Positions 15,855 through 24,323 of a stretch of 64,000 nucleotides of DNA are shown here, piece by piece. The notes below the pieces were generated by a model. The model was given only the letters and a program-made list of their open reading frames with translations, was not told the DNA's origin and did no database searches. Made by a program: the position numbers and the translations under genes. This DNA comes from Desulfuromonas acetoxidans DSM 684 (GTDB taxonomy: Bacteria; Desulfobacterota; Desulfuromonadia; Desulfuromonadales; Desulfuromonadaceae). The stretch covers positions 151,891 through 215,890 of the forward strand of contig NZ_AAEW02000007.1 of the NCBI RefSeq assembly GCF_000167355.1, in the 5' to 3' direction. How positions within the stretch are numbered: the first letter of the stretch is position 1; the number at the start of each line of letters is the position of its first letter.

Positions 15855-15880
15855 CGGGATAGGCAGATCTGCCTATCCCG
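15855..15880. repeat. Perfect 26 bp palindrome
   Basis: CGGGATAGGCAGA is followed directly by its inverse complement TCTGCCTATCCCG, with no loop. It could be an operator for a dimeric protein or the stem of a cruciform. No U-tract follows on either strand, so a terminator is unlikely. Confidence 0.85.
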
Positions 15881-15904
15881 GCTCAAAGTCTATCTAAGGG
15901 ACAG

Positions 15905-15933
15905 CAGGGGACGTTGTTAACATTTTGACATTC
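15905..15933. repeat. Solo copy of the RAYT-element end (REP-like)
   Basis: CAGGGGACGTTGTTAACATT and the following TTGACATTC match the inner edge of the element's right end (CATAGGGGACGTAGTTGAT, then ATTTTGACATTC) with few differences. No transposase is adjacent. It looks like a stand-alone REP substrate. Confidence 0.6.
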
Positions 15934-16146
15934 GCACAAACGCCAAAATCTCATATCTCAGGACCATCCCATCATTTGCAATCAAAACAGGCCTTTGTTT
16001 TCTTTTCCCTTTTTCCGACCCCTTCAAACATGTTATGGAATCGGGAACTTTTGATTCTTAGCAAACAATAGCAGCCACATTACCACCACGCCTTCTAATG
16101 ATAAAGTCACACATTGACCTAATTTAAATTTAGCGGAGTTCCATAC

Positions 16147-17385
16147 ATGCCCCTCCAACCTCTTCTCGGCCTCGGCGTATTCATCCTCATCGCCTGGCTG
16201 ATCAGCGAACAGCGCCGCCGTTTTCCAGTACGACTGGTCATCATCGGCCTGGTGCTGCAACTCATCCTCGCTGCCCTGCTCTTTCATGTGCCCTGGTTCC
16301 AAAGCCTGTTTCTGGTACTGAACAAAGTGGTGCTGGCGTTAGAAAACGCCACGGCTGCCGGAACCAGTATGGTGTTCGGCTATCTGGGCGGTGGTGCTTT
16401 GCCGTTTCAGGAGCCTTTTCCCGGTAGTGCGTATATCCTCGCCTTTCGCGGTTTGCCACTGGTACTGTTGATCAGTGCGTTATCCTCGTTGCTGTTTTAC
16501 TGGCGGCTGTTGCCACGCATCGTGCAGGGCTGTTCGTGGCTGTTGCAGAAAAGCCTGAGCATTGGCGGGGCTGAAGGTCTGGGCGTGGCGGCGAATATCT
16601 TTGTCGGCATGGTGGAATCACCGTTGATCATCCGTCCGTACATTCAGCAGATGACACGCAGCGAGCTGTTCACTTTGATGAGCTGCGGCATGGCGACCAT
16701 TGCGGGGACGGTGATGGTGCTCTATGCCAGCATTCTCAGTTCGGTGTTGCCGGACATCATGGGCCACATCCTCACCGCGTCGCTGATCAGCGCCCCGGCG
16801 TCGGTAGTGATTGCTAAGATCATGGTGCCGGAAAAGGACGACACCACCCATGCGACCATGGTGCCGGACACCAATGTGCGCAGCAGTATGGATGCCATCA
16901 CTCAGGGCACGGTGCAGGGTGTGCAGTTGCTGATCAATATTGTGGCGATGATTATTGTCATGGTGGCGTTGATTGCCTTGATCAACAGCCTGCTTGGCGT
17001 ATTCTTTGAGGGAGTGACCTTGCAGAGTGTGCTTGGTACGCTGCTGGCTCCGGTGGTCTGGCTGTTGGGCGTGCCGTGGCAGGAAGCTCCGGCGGCAGGT
17101 GCGCTGTTTGGCACCAAGACGGTGATCAACGAGTTTGTCGCCTATCTGAATATGACCCAATTGCCGGAGGGCACCTTGAGCCAGCGCAGCCTGTACATCA
17201 TGACCTATGCCCTGTGCGGCTTTGCCAACCCCGGCAGCCTCGGCATTATGATCGGTGGCATGGGAGCCATGGCCCCGGAGCGCCGTCATGAGATCGTCGG
17301 TCTCGGGGTAAAATCGCTGCTGGCCGGAACGCTGGCCACCAGCATGACCGCCGCCATTGCGGCCCTGATGTTGCCGACTCTATGA
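16147..17385 (+). CDS. Concentrative nucleoside transporter (CNT/NupC family)
   Basis: 412 residues with about ten membrane segments. Family landmarks: N-terminal WLISEQRRRFPVRLVIIGL, the Gate-like GTSMVFGYLGGG, the substrate motif GGAEGLGVAANIFVGMVESPLIIRPY, the nucleobase loop GTKTVINEFVAYLN and the C-terminal ALCGFANPGSLGI. CNT proteins import nucleosides with Na+ or H+. GGAG precedes the ATG. The MFS gene overlaps its stop by 4 bp (ATGA), so the two are translationally coupled, which suggests linked transport functions. Confidence 0.95.
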   Translation: MPLQPLLGLGVFILIAWLISEQRRRFPVRLVIIGLVLQLILAALLFHVPWFQSLFLVLNKVVLALENATAAGTSMVFGYLGGGALPFQEPFPGSAYILAFRGLPLVLLISALSSLLFYWRLLPRIVQGCSWLLQKSLSIGGAEGLGVAANIFVGMVESPLIIRPYIQQMTRSELFTLMSCGMATIAGTVMVLYASILSSVLPDIMGHILTASLISAPASVVIAKIMVPEKDDTTHATMVPDTNVRSSMDAITQGTVQGVQLLINIVAMIIVMVALIALINSLLGVFFEGVTLQSVLGTLLAPVVWLLGVPWQEAPAAGALFGTKTVINEFVAYLNMTQLPEGTLSQRSLYIMTYALCGFANPGSLGIMIGGMGAMAPERRHEIVGLGVKSLLAGTLATSMTAAIAALMLPTL

Positions 17386-18755
17386 TCAAACGTTTTGGAA
17401 ACGCACCGTTTAACCACGCCAACATCCGGTTGTTTATCGCCTTCCGGGTGTTTTACAACGCGCGGTTTTACTACCCCGTTTTCACCATTCTATTTCTCGA
17501 CTTTGGCCTGACTCTGGAGCAGTTCACCCTGCTCAACGTGGTGTGGGCCATGACCATCGTACTGCTGGAAGTACCGTCTGGCGCGTTGGCTGACCTGTTC
17601 GGTCGTCGCCGCCTGCTCATCGCCACGTCACTGCTGATGATTGCTGAATTGTCGCTGATCAGTTTTGCGCCCAGCACCCAGCCGGAGTGGATCTTTTACC
17701 TGTTTCTGGCCAACCGACTGCTTAGCGGTGCGTCGGAAGCCATGGGCAGCGGCGCGGATGAAGCCCTGGCCTACGATACGCTGGTGGCTGCCGGGCAAAA
17801 GGACTTGTGGCCCAAAGTGCTCGACGTGCAGCTCAAGGTGCAGCAGATCGGCTTTATCGTTGCCATGACGCTCGGTGCATTGGTCTACGACCCGGAGCTG
17901 CTTAACCGCATTGCCGGATGGATCGGCTTCAACGGCGAGCTGACGTTACGCAACACCATGCGCTATCCATTACTGCTGACCCTTGGTTCAGCCCTGGTCA
18001 CGCTGGTGCTGACCCTGAAAATGACCGAACCACCTAATGCCGACCAACCCGAACAGCAGGGCTTTTTCGCCACAGCCTTTGCGACGACCCGGTTGATCAT
18101 CGACAGCGCCAAGTGGATCTGGCACACGCCGTTTGCCCTCGGCATCATTCTGTTTACCATGCTGTTTGATCACATCATCCGCATGCTGCTGACTCTCAAC
18201 AGCCAGTATTACCGCATGATCGACATTCCCGAGGCGCTGTTCGGCGTGATCGGCTCGTCCATGTCGGTGATGGCTTATTTCATCCCGCCACTGGCGGTAT
18301 ATGCCGCCAGTCGCTTCCGCCCGGTGGCGAATCTGAGCTGGATGAGCGTGTTGATGATGATCGGTTGCGCCACTTTTGCCCTGTTTATCCCTTGGTACGG
18401 GGTGTTGCCCATGGCGCTGGTATTTGTGGTGTTTATGTTCAACATGTTTTTCGGCAGCCATTATCTCAATCAGGTCACGCCGTCCCACATGCGCGCTACT
18501 GTGCTGAGTTTTCGTGGCCTGAGTTTTAATCTGGCCTATGCCGGAATCAGCCTCGCTTACACCGGAGCCTATGCCTGGTTCAAACAACGCGCACCATCAA
18601 CATTGAATGAAGCGCAACTGGAACGCCACACGTTCATGGTCACTTCGGAGCAATTTGTCTGGTATTTTGTTATGCTGTTGATTGTATTAAGTGGTGTCGT
18701 GTTCATTGCGCAACGCACAGCTCGCCACAGAAACAACGAATCGCAAAGCTCATAA
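17382..18755 (+). CDS. MFS transporter
   Basis: 457 residues with about 12 hydrophobic segments. The MFS loop 2-3 motif is present as PSGALADLFGRRRLLIATS. The first half has NRLLSGASEAMGSGADEALAYD, typical of a clade near MFS drug/sugar transporters of unknown substrate. It overlaps the CNT gene by 4 bp, and the lipoprotein gene begins 10 bp after it, so all three are likely one operon. The substrate cannot be assigned. Confidence 0.9.
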   Translation: MIKRFGNAPFNHANIRLFIAFRVFYNARFYYPVFTILFLDFGLTLEQFTLLNVVWAMTIVLLEVPSGALADLFGRRRLLIATSLLMIAELSLISFAPSTQPEWIFYLFLANRLLSGASEAMGSGADEALAYDTLVAAGQKDLWPKVLDVQLKVQQIGFIVAMTLGALVYDPELLNRIAGWIGFNGELTLRNTMRYPLLLTLGSALVTLVLTLKMTEPPNADQPEQQGFFATAFATTRLIIDSAKWIWHTPFALGIILFTMLFDHIIRMLLTLNSQYYRMIDIPEALFGVIGSSMSVMAYFIPPLAVYAASRFRPVANLSWMSVLMMIGCATFALFIPWYGVLPMALVFVVFMFNMFFGSHYLNQVTPSHMRATVLSFRGLSFNLAYAGISLAYTGAYAWFKQRAPSTLNEAQLERHTFMVTSEQFVWYFVMLLIVLSGVVFIAQRTARHRNNESQSS

Positions 18756-18765
18756 GGACAACGTT

Positions 18766-19161
18766 ATGTTGAAATATTTCACTTTGGGCCTACTGCTTAC
18801 GGTCCTGCTGTTTGGCTGTAACTCACAAACCGACGATCTTCCGACTCCGGTGAACCCCATCCCGGAAAAACCCGCCACTCCGCCCGAGGAGTCTCCGCGT
18901 CCAGCACCCATTGTACCTAAAGAAGTTCCGATTCCTACACCGTCTCCAGTTAAACTGGAGGTGCAAGAACAAACCTTGGAAACACTAGCTCAACCCAAAG
19001 ACACCTCTCTGCATGACGAAGCCCCCACCAAGCAGACCAAGGCCGCGAAAGCGGATAAAAAAGTCAATGTCAGTGGTGGAGTGCTGATGGATGAGAAGGT
19101 GGAAAAGCTTCAAGACAGTGTCAGTGGTGGAGAAGTGAAGGTAGATATCAAACTGGATTAA
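18766..19161 (+). CDS. Proline-rich lipoprotein
   Basis: 131 residues. A lipoprotein signal peptide ends LLTVLLFGCNSQ (lipobox LFGC, Cys at about 17). The next ~60 residues are rich in Pro, Glu and Thr (PTPVNPIPEKPATPPEE), suggesting an extended spacer across the periplasm, then a Lys-rich part with two copies of a VSGG-containing unit (VNVSGGVLMDEKVEKLQ, DSVSGGEVKVD). AAGGA precedes the ATG. No family known. Third gene of the transporter operon. Confidence 0.75.
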   Translation: MLKYFTLGLLLTVLLFGCNSQTDDLPTPVNPIPEKPATPPEESPRPAPIVPKEVPIPTPSPVKLEVQEQTLETLAQPKDTSLHDEAPTKQTKAAKADKKVNVSGGVLMDEKVEKLQDSVSGGEVKVDIKLD

Positions 19162-19690
19162 TCATTTTATCTTTACATGCAAAATCAAGGTCGCCGGGAA
19201 GCATCCTGGCAGGTGCCATCCTTTTATAAGCCGACTAAAGGATGCAAAACCGGCTTTTGGAAACGGCCCTCCGGGGGTCGCAAACCCACCGACAATGAAT
19301 CACTTTACGTTGTGCTTCACGGGTTCGGCTCGCCGCCTTTTCTTATTATCGCAGCGTAAGCGAGTGGAGTGAGGGAACTCGCAGGGCGCAATGGTCGGGA
19401 GTCGATTGCGCTACTCTTGTCGACACAAAAGCAGCCCGACGGGTGGGCGCGGAAACCCACGTCACGTGCCTACTAAGCCACAAAAACAGATGAACTTCGC
19501 CAAAGCAATCAGCAAGATACCGACAGATTTTAAATTTGCGTGAGGGATCATGTATCAAATCCCCCCAATACACACGAGAAAAACGCACTAAAAAACAACT
19601 TACAGCTTGCACTACCTTGTCGCCCATGCTAGTGTTACTGCATCTTAAGTAAGTTTGTGTCGCTAATTTAGCTCTCACCAGCCTGACAAG
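19162..19690. repeat. Non-coding stretch with a diverged inverted copy of the large dispersed repeat
   Basis: Between the lipoprotein and the second csp leader. The part 19308-19450 carries TGCTTCACGGGTTCGGCTCG, TCGATTGCG, TTGTCGACACAAAAG and GGCGCGGAAACCC, which are inverted relatives of blocks in the repeats at 28.1-29.7 kb. No credible gene is visible. A remnant of the same repeat family is the simplest reading. Confidence 0.55.
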
Positions 19691-19712
19691 GTGTCAGTCT
19701 GGCTCATAAAAG

Positions 19713-19802
19713 CACAGGCCCTTTGGGCGTGTGTTTTTTTATTATTGTCGAGAGCAGACACACTGAAGCAAGTTCCCACGGGAACACAATGGAGAAAAGA
19801 AC
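19713..19802 (+). promoter_or_regulatory. Structured cold-shock 5' leader, copy 2
   Basis: CACAGGCCC-TTT-GGGCGTGTG (19713-19733) is followed by T7 (19734-19740), and GTTCCCACGGGAAC (19772-19785) lies just before the GGAG ribosome site. The same two elements, with a G-C to G-U change in the first stem, precede the csp gene at 8053. The intervening 30 bp are unrelated. Confidence 0.65.
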
Positions 19803-20003
19803 ATGGCAGAAGGTACAGTAAAATGGTTTAACGACACTAAGGGTTTTGGATTCATCGAGCAGGACAACGGTCCTGACGTATTCGTGCATTTCTCTGCGAT
19901 CCAAAGCGAAGGTTTCAAATCCCTGGCTGAAGGCGACCGCGTCTCTTTTGACGTAACTGAAGGTCAAAAAGGTCCCCAATCAGCAAACGTGTGCAAAATC
20001 TAA
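19803..20003 (+). CDS. Cold-shock domain protein (CspA family), copy 2
   Basis: 66 residues: [14 protein letters not shown]1 [11 protein letters not shown]2 VFVHFSAI, ending ANVCKI. It differs from the first copy at only a few positions. The Cys near the C-terminus replaces Arg. The role is RNA chaperone/antiterminator. It is monocistronic with its own leader and terminator. Confidence 0.95.
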   Translation: MAEGTVKWFNDTKGFGFIEQDNGPDVFVHFSAIQSEGFKSLAEGDRVSFDVTEGQKGPQSANVCKI

Positions 20004-20032
20004 ATCATTTTGACACTGTTTGATTGTTTAAA

Positions 20033-20061
20033 AGCCCCGCACATTGTGTGGGGCTTTTTTT
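20033..20061 (+). terminator. Intrinsic terminator of the second cold-shock gene
   Basis: AGCCCCGCACA pairs with TGTGTGGGGCT (one mismatch) and is followed by T7. Confidence 0.92.
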
Positions 20062-20574
20062 GTTTTGGCCACAGACAAACCAGACAAAGTCGGACCTAAC
20101 AAAAGAAAACCTGAATCTCTGCTCTTGGAACAGCCTGGAGATTTCTGACTTTTTCGGTGGCTAAAGAAAGTTTAGCTTTTGCCTCTCCTCTTTGTTTCAG
20201 CGTCTCAACAGCACGCAAACTTCATCACACAAATCTACCGCATAAAAAAATATACAATCCCTCCTTTGGCGTATGGATTTATCATACTGTCGTTAACCCA
20301 TTGAGATCATTTGCCCCAACTCAATTTTAGACATCCGCCTTGGATGAATTATTTCTAAATGTGCATATTTTATCTATACACTCACAGTGGTTATCACCAC
20401 CCCAGCCCTCACAAAAACATTCGAGATTCTCTTTTACAATCAGCATCTTAGAGACATAAAACATCACAGTTTAATTCTTGGCACGTCTCTCGCTATATCA
20501 GAAAGGCAAGAACAACGCACAACACTCAATAACGAGTACAAGCAGCGAACATTGCATAACCATAGGAGGACGTC
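20062..20574. other. Intergenic region, no gene seen
   Basis: About 510 bp, AT-rich towards the right, with no frame of protein-like composition. It probably holds the promoter of the small membrane-protein operon (TATCTATACACT near 20370 is a -10-like stretch). AGGAGG at 20567 serves the gene at 20575. Confidence 0.5.
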
Positions 20575-20805
20575 ATGAAAGCCCTGAAAAAAATCGCCAC
20601 CAGCCTGATACTTCTCGCAATCGCAGCCGTTCCGGCCTTTGCCGGACAGGAATCTTCCGACAGTGGTCTGCTGACCTGGTTGTTCCTCGGCTTTATCGGT
20701 CTGATCGTGGTCGGTCAACTCATCCCGGCCCTGGTCATGGGCTTCGGTATGGTCAAGGGCGTTCTCGGACACTCCGACGATCACAGCCATAAGCACAACG
20801 CTTAA
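20575..20805 (+). CDS. Small secreted/inner-membrane protein, first of a tandem pair
   Basis: 76 residues. The signal peptide is at about 1-23 (ends VPAFA). A membrane segment GLLTWLFLGFIGLIVVGQLIPALVM follows, and the tail is His-rich (HSDDHSHKHN). It is about half identical to the next gene and arose by tandem duplication. The His cluster could bind metal, which is inference only. AGGAGG lies 6 bp upstream of the ATG. No family name known. Confidence 0.75.
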   Translation: MKALKKIATSLILLAIAAVPAFAGQESSDSGLLTWLFLGFIGLIVVGQLIPALVMGFGMVKGVLGHSDDHSHKHNA

Positions 20806-20855
20806 CTCTTTATTTAATGTCATTCACAGCACAAAACACGAAAGGAACCAAAACC

Positions 20856-21092
20856 ATGAAAGCACTTAAAAACATCACTCTGACTGCTCTGTTGACCCTG
20901 ATGATGGCGTCACCTTCTCTGGCCGCAACCACTGCCGGCCGCGTCGACAACAGTGGATTTCTGGTCTGGGCGTTTCTCGGCTTCTGCGCCCTGATCGTTG
21001 TCGCTCAACTGGTCCCGGCTGTTCTGGTGATGTTCGGCATCGTCAAAGCTGTTGCCAGCCCCAAAGAGCACGCCGAACAGAAATCGCATTAA
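20856..21092 (+). CDS. Small secreted/inner-membrane protein, second of a tandem pair
   Basis: 78 residues. The start MKALKN, signal peptide (ends SPSLA), membrane run GFLVWAFLGFCALIVVAQLVPAV and charged tail (EHAEQKSH) mirror the preceding gene. Conserved positions between the two are W, FLGF, IVV, QL and P, all in the membrane part. GGAACC precedes the ATG at 20856. Cotranscription with the preceding gene is likely. Confidence 0.75.
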   Translation: MKALKNITLTALLTLMMASPSLAATTAGRVDNSGFLVWAFLGFCALIVVAQLVPAVLVMFGIVKAVASPKEHAEQKSH

Positions 21093-21120
21093 GCGTGCTT
21101 TTGAGGTTAGCGTTGCACTG

Positions 21121-21150
21121 GATGCCCCGGCTCCCACAACCGGGGCATCG
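21121..21150 (+). other. Intergenic hairpin between the small membrane genes and the receiver-like gene
   Basis: GATGCCCCGG (21121-21130) pairs perfectly with CCGGGGCATC (21141-21150). No T-tract follows, so it is more likely an mRNA-processing or stability element than a terminator. Confidence 0.7.
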
Positions 21151-21173
21151 CCTCTCACACAGGAGAGCGACCC

Positions 21174-21602
21174 ATGTTACCCGTGATTATTGCTTACCAG
21201 TCTCCTGCTGAAACCGACGCACTGATGCAGTGTGTTGAAAAGGCCGGGTGTGTTGCCAAACCCGTCGCCACACTCAATGAAGCCATTGATGCGTTGCGCG
21301 AAGAGGAGACGGCGATCATGCTGCTGGGCAAAACCTTTGACGGCAGTTGCGTGCTGGATGTCATCCCGATCTTCCGCTATCTGCAGAAGCATCTGAAAAT
21401 CATCCTGCTGGCTGACGATGCACAGATGGGCTTTTTGCGCCAGGCGCGTGCCGCAGGGATTTTCTATCACGCCATGGAGCCGCACGACGAAGAGGATTGC
21501 CACGAGTTGCAACTGGCCCTGGAATGCGCCCGTGAGGTGTGTGAAAAACAGGGCAGGAGTATCTGGAAGAAACTGGCACCGGTTTTTGGTGGTGCCAACT
21601 GA
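21174..21602 (+). CDS. Degenerate response-regulator receiver-like protein
   Basis: 142 residues with a CheY-like alternation: IIAYQSPAETDALMQCVEKAG, a central AIMLLGKTFDGSCVLDVIPIFRYLQ, then HLKIILLADD and a C-terminal helix. The phospho-acceptor position in the third strand appears replaced (LLGK instead of an LLDI-type Asp) and the usual N-terminal acidic pair is absent, so it is probably a pseudo-receiver that works without phosphorylation. It follows the tandem membrane genes and precedes a terminator. GGAGAG precedes the ATG. Confidence 0.65.
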   Translation: MLPVIIAYQSPAETDALMQCVEKAGCVAKPVATLNEAIDALREEETAIMLLGKTFDGSCVLDVIPIFRYLQKHLKIILLADDAQMGFLRQARAAGIFYHAMEPHDEEDCHELQLALECAREVCEKQGRSIWKKLAPVFGGAN

Positions 21603-21671
21603 GTTAAAAACCACGTTTGCCTAACGCGACCAAACTATTTTGATATTTGACATGCTGTGATGAATGTGTCC

Positions 21672-21701
21672 GGCGCTCCCGATAAGGAGCGCCTTTTTTT
21701 T
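21672..21701 (+). terminator. Intrinsic terminator
   Basis: GGCGCTCC-CGATAA-GGAGCGCC followed by T8. Confidence 0.95.
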
Positions 21702-21747
21702 ATTCAAAATAACCTCAAGCATATCGGTCATGTTGATCTACACACAC

Positions 21748-21777
21748 AAAAAAGGGTCGCCGAATAATCGACGACCC
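21748..21777 (-). terminator. Intrinsic terminator of the coiled-coil gene
   Basis: On the minus strand, GGGTCGTCGATTATTCGGCG closes into a stem with GGGTCG/CGACCC ends and is followed by T6. Confidence 0.85.
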
Positions 21778-21808
21778 ACGAAAGAGTGATGGCTGGCAGG
21801 GCCAGTCG

Positions 21809-22486
21809 TCACCGCAGAGGACTTCCTGAAACGCTTTCGAGCTGGAACAACTCGACCATCAACTCAGAAAGCTCGGTTTTCTTGTCGTGCAACTCTTCGC
21901 GAATGGTTTCGTTAATGGCTGCTCGACCAACCAGAAAGGTGATATCACGACGGACACCACCTATTTCAGACTGCACATCCCGAATCTGAATTTCGTTTTT
22001 ATTTTCTTCCTCAACAGTCTGTTGCTCCTCGTCTGCCTGCTTTTGCATCTGCTGTAACGGAGACATCTCCTGTTCATCCTCCGGCTGTTCCTGCTGCTGC
22101 ACTGCCTGATTGGAGGAATTTTGTGTGACAACAGGAGTTTCCTCTTGCGTGCTTACAGCCTGTTGCGATAGAGCTTCGGCTTCCTCAGGGGTGGATGTTT
22201 CACCACGTGAGACCAGACGTAACGGCGATGCGGTTGTCTGGGTTAGATTATCTGCAGAGTTGGATCGGGATGTTGTGCGCGGCGCGAGCGTTGTCGGCGT
22301 TGAGGTGACCGGTGGCATTTGAGCAGAAAGTGAACGTGCTTCAGCGGAGATCTGCACCGTATCCCCAGAAGGGAGAACCGTCAGACGGGTTTCAGGCTGG
22401 CGTGATTGTGCCGCCTGAGTATCGACCACATTAACAGACGCCTGAGAGACGCTGGTTGTGGTACCGCTGAGTGCTGAGACATTCAT
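21809..22486 (-). CDS. Low-complexity coiled-coil protein of unknown function
   Basis: 225 residues. The N-terminal ~130 are Ser/Thr/Gln/Val rich and include GDTVQISAEARSL, the VxISxxA pattern seen at the ends of some flagellar-associated and secreted proteins. Then comes a Gln/Glu-rich stretch (QQQEQPEDEQEM) and a heptad-like helix EEQQTVEEENKNEIQIRDVQ. There is no signal peptide or membrane segment. I do not recognise a family. It is monocistronic with its own terminator. Confidence 0.6.
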   Translation of the reverse strand: MNVSALSGTTTSVSQASVNVVDTQAAQSRQPETRLTVLPSGDTVQISAEARSLSAQMPPVTSTPTTLAPRTTSRSNSADNLTQTTASPLRLVSRGETSTPEEAEALSQQAVSTQEETPVVTQNSSNQAVQQQEQPEDEQEMSPLQQMQKQADEEQQTVEEENKNEIQIRDVQSEIGGVRRDITFLVGRAAINETIREELHDKKTELSELMVELFQLESVSGSPLR

Positions 22487-22882
22487 AACCGACTCCCGCG
22501 AACAGGTCTTGACGGACCTGATACTGCGTAATGCACACGATGGATAAATAGTAGCGTAATTTAGTGAAAACTCAAGTCATGTAAATCAACATTACAATAT
22601 TACAACAGTTTCCAAGTATTTGACAATAGGTTGGAAACAATCTTTTTGATAATTCTTTTCCTTTAAAACAGCATGCATGTGTACAAACAACGCTCCGCTG
22701 AAAAAAAAGAGTTATTAATTTTATCATGGTTCGATCTGACTTCTGTTTACTGAACCTGTTGCTTATTTCTTCCTCTAAAGTTAGACAACGTATAACTATT
22801 CAAATTTACGTAATATTTCTCTAAAAAAATCTCCCAAGAACCTAGCGGTGTTTAACCGAAGCAGAAAAACAGTTTGCCTTTC
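22487..22882. other. Intergenic region between divergent genes
   Basis: About 400 bp, strongly AT-rich, with no coding frame. It contains long A/T runs (for example near 22700 and 22820) and must include the promoters of the coiled-coil gene (left) and the radical SAM operon (right). Confidence 0.5.
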
Positions 22883-22916
22883 TAGAGTAAATACTCTATT
22901 AGAGTAATAACTCTAA
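22883..22916. promoter_or_regulatory. Two tandem palindromic operators upstream of the radical SAM/TetR operon
   Basis: TAGAGTAAATACTCTA (22883-22898) and TTAGAGTAATAACTCTAA (22899-22916) are adjacent near-perfect palindromes on a common GAGT-N4-ACTC core. They end 23 bp before the start of the radical SAM gene, and the operon's second gene encodes a TetR regulator, so autoregulation is likely. Confidence 0.65.
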
Positions 22917-22939
22917 CGCCAAAAAGACAGGGGGATACA

Positions 22940-24298
22940 ATGAAAATCTTACTGATCCAACCGACCGGCCACGAACCACTCATGGACCAGATTTATCTGT
23001 TTGAGCCTTTGGCATTGGAATATCTGGCCGCAGGACTGCTGCTCGACAATCATGACGTGCGCATTATCGATGCACGTATCGAACCTGATATTAAAGCAAT
23101 AGCCAATGATTGGAACCCGGATATCGTGGGTTTGACGGCATTTACCAGTCACGTGAACATCGCCCGTTCTCTGGCCCTGCAGTCGCATCAGCTATGGCCG
23201 GATTGTTTCGTGGTTATCGGTGGCCACCACGCCACAGTGCAACCAGAGGACTTTAACGACGATTGTTTTGATGCGGTGGTGATTGGCGAAGGTGTTTTTA
23301 CCCTGCGCGAAATTGTCACAGCAATCGAGCACGGCGGAGCTCTGATTGATATTCCCGGAATTGCCCTGCCATGTGACGAAGGGATGATCTATTCGGAAAC
23401 GCGACCCTATACAGACCTTAATGCCCTCCCTTTTCCGGCACGAGAGCTGACAAAGCATTATCGTGCTCACTATTTCAGTGAATGGTTCAAGCCTCTGGCA
23501 TCTGTGCGCACCTCTCTCGGCTGTACGGCACGCTGCAATTTCTGTGCGTTGTGGTCGATTACCGCTGGTAAATACCTGCGGCGTGACCCGGATCAGGTGG
23601 TTGAAGAACTAAAAGGGATCGACGAACCCAACGTGTTCTTTTGCGATGACGAGTCGATGTGTGACAGCAAACGAATGGCCACACTGGCGACAAAAATCCA
23701 TCAGGCGGGCATCCGCAAAAACTATTTTCTCTATGCGCGGGTAGACACCATTGTGCGTCAACCTGAGCTGTTTCGCCAGTGGGCAGCTATTGGTCTCAAA
23801 CAGGTCTTTGTCGGTATGGAGGCTTGTTCCGATGAACGGTTGCAGCGGATGAACAAAGGTGTGACGGTGGCCGAGCAGGAACAGGCTGTGGCGATCCTCA
23901 AAAAAATTGGTGTAATAATGTACGCATCATTTATGGTTGATCCGGACTATTCGCATCAGGACTTTGACGCTTTGATCCGTTATATCCGCCGTCTGAAACT
24001 GACTTATGCAACGTTCACCGTGATGACACCGTTACCGGGCACGCAACTCTACCGCGACCGAAAGGCTGAATTAATTTCTCATCAACCGGAAATGTTCGAC
24101 ATGTTGCACAGTCTTTTCGCCACCCACTTACCGGACAAAGAATTCTATCATCAGATGGCTCGACTCTATGAAAAGGCTGTGCCCCTGTATCGGGTGTTAC
24201 CGGCGTTGGCGAAATTCGGAGTCCACGGACTGGTGCTGCGGATAAAACTGTTTCAGCGTTTTCTCAAGCGACTGCGTCGAGCACATCTTGATTACTGA
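22940..24298 (+). CDS. B12-binding-domain radical SAM protein
   Basis: 452 residues. The N-terminal cobalamin-binding-like domain (about 1-140) has ILLIQPTG, DIVGLTAFTSHV, VVIGGHHATVQPED and VVIGEGVFTLREI. The radical SAM domain (about 185-400) has the cluster motif CTARCNFC (CxxxCxxC), then FFCDDESM and VFVGMEACSDERLQRMNKG. It belongs to the BchE/HpnJ-like class, which performs oxygen-free methylations or cyclisations. The substrate is unknown. GGGGG precedes the ATG, and the TetR gene follows 25 bp downstream. Confidence 0.9.
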   Translation: MKILLIQPTGHEPLMDQIYLFEPLALEYLAAGLLLDNHDVRIIDARIEPDIKAIANDWNPDIVGLTAFTSHVNIARSLALQSHQLWPDCFVVIGGHHATVQPEDFNDDCFDAVVIGEGVFTLREIVTAIEHGGALIDIPGIALPCDEGMIYSETRPYTDLNALPFPARELTKHYRAHYFSEWFKPLASVRTSLGCTARCNFCALWSITAGKYLRRDPDQVVEELKGIDEPNVFFCDDESMCDSKRMATLATKIHQAGIRKNYFLYARVDTIVRQPELFRQWAAIGLKQVFVGMEACSDERLQRMNKGVTVAEQEQAVAILKKIGVIMYASFMVDPDYSHQDFDALIRYIRRLKLTYATFTVMTPLPGTQLYRDRKAELISHQPEMFDMLHSLFATHLPDKEFYHQMARLYEKAVPLYRVLPALAKFGVHGLVLRIKLFQRFLKRLRRAHLDY

Positions 24299-24323
24299 AG
24301 ACAACCGGCGTATTCTTTCTAAC

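Larger units (their letters stand above)
15693..16146. other. Non-coding stretch with several palindromes
   Basis: No gene is visible in these 450 bp. They hold an inverted repeat GGAC..TTTCTGT / ACAGAA..GTCC (15733-15768), an attC-like palindrome (15783-15832), a perfect 26 bp palindrome (15855-15880) and a solo RAYT-type end (15905-15933). The promoter of the cassette array, and of the nucleoside transporter on the other strand, should lie here. Confidence 0.6.

Noticed and set aside
16618..17289. 223-codon minus frame opposite the nucleoside transporter
   Set aside because: It is rich in His, Gln and Arg as expected from the complement of hydrophobic codons; it is a shadow.
19177..19678. 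Short frames on both strands after the lipoprotein gene
   Set aside because: They cover the diverged large repeat; the apparent similarity to frames at 28-29 kb reflects shared non-coding repeat blocks.
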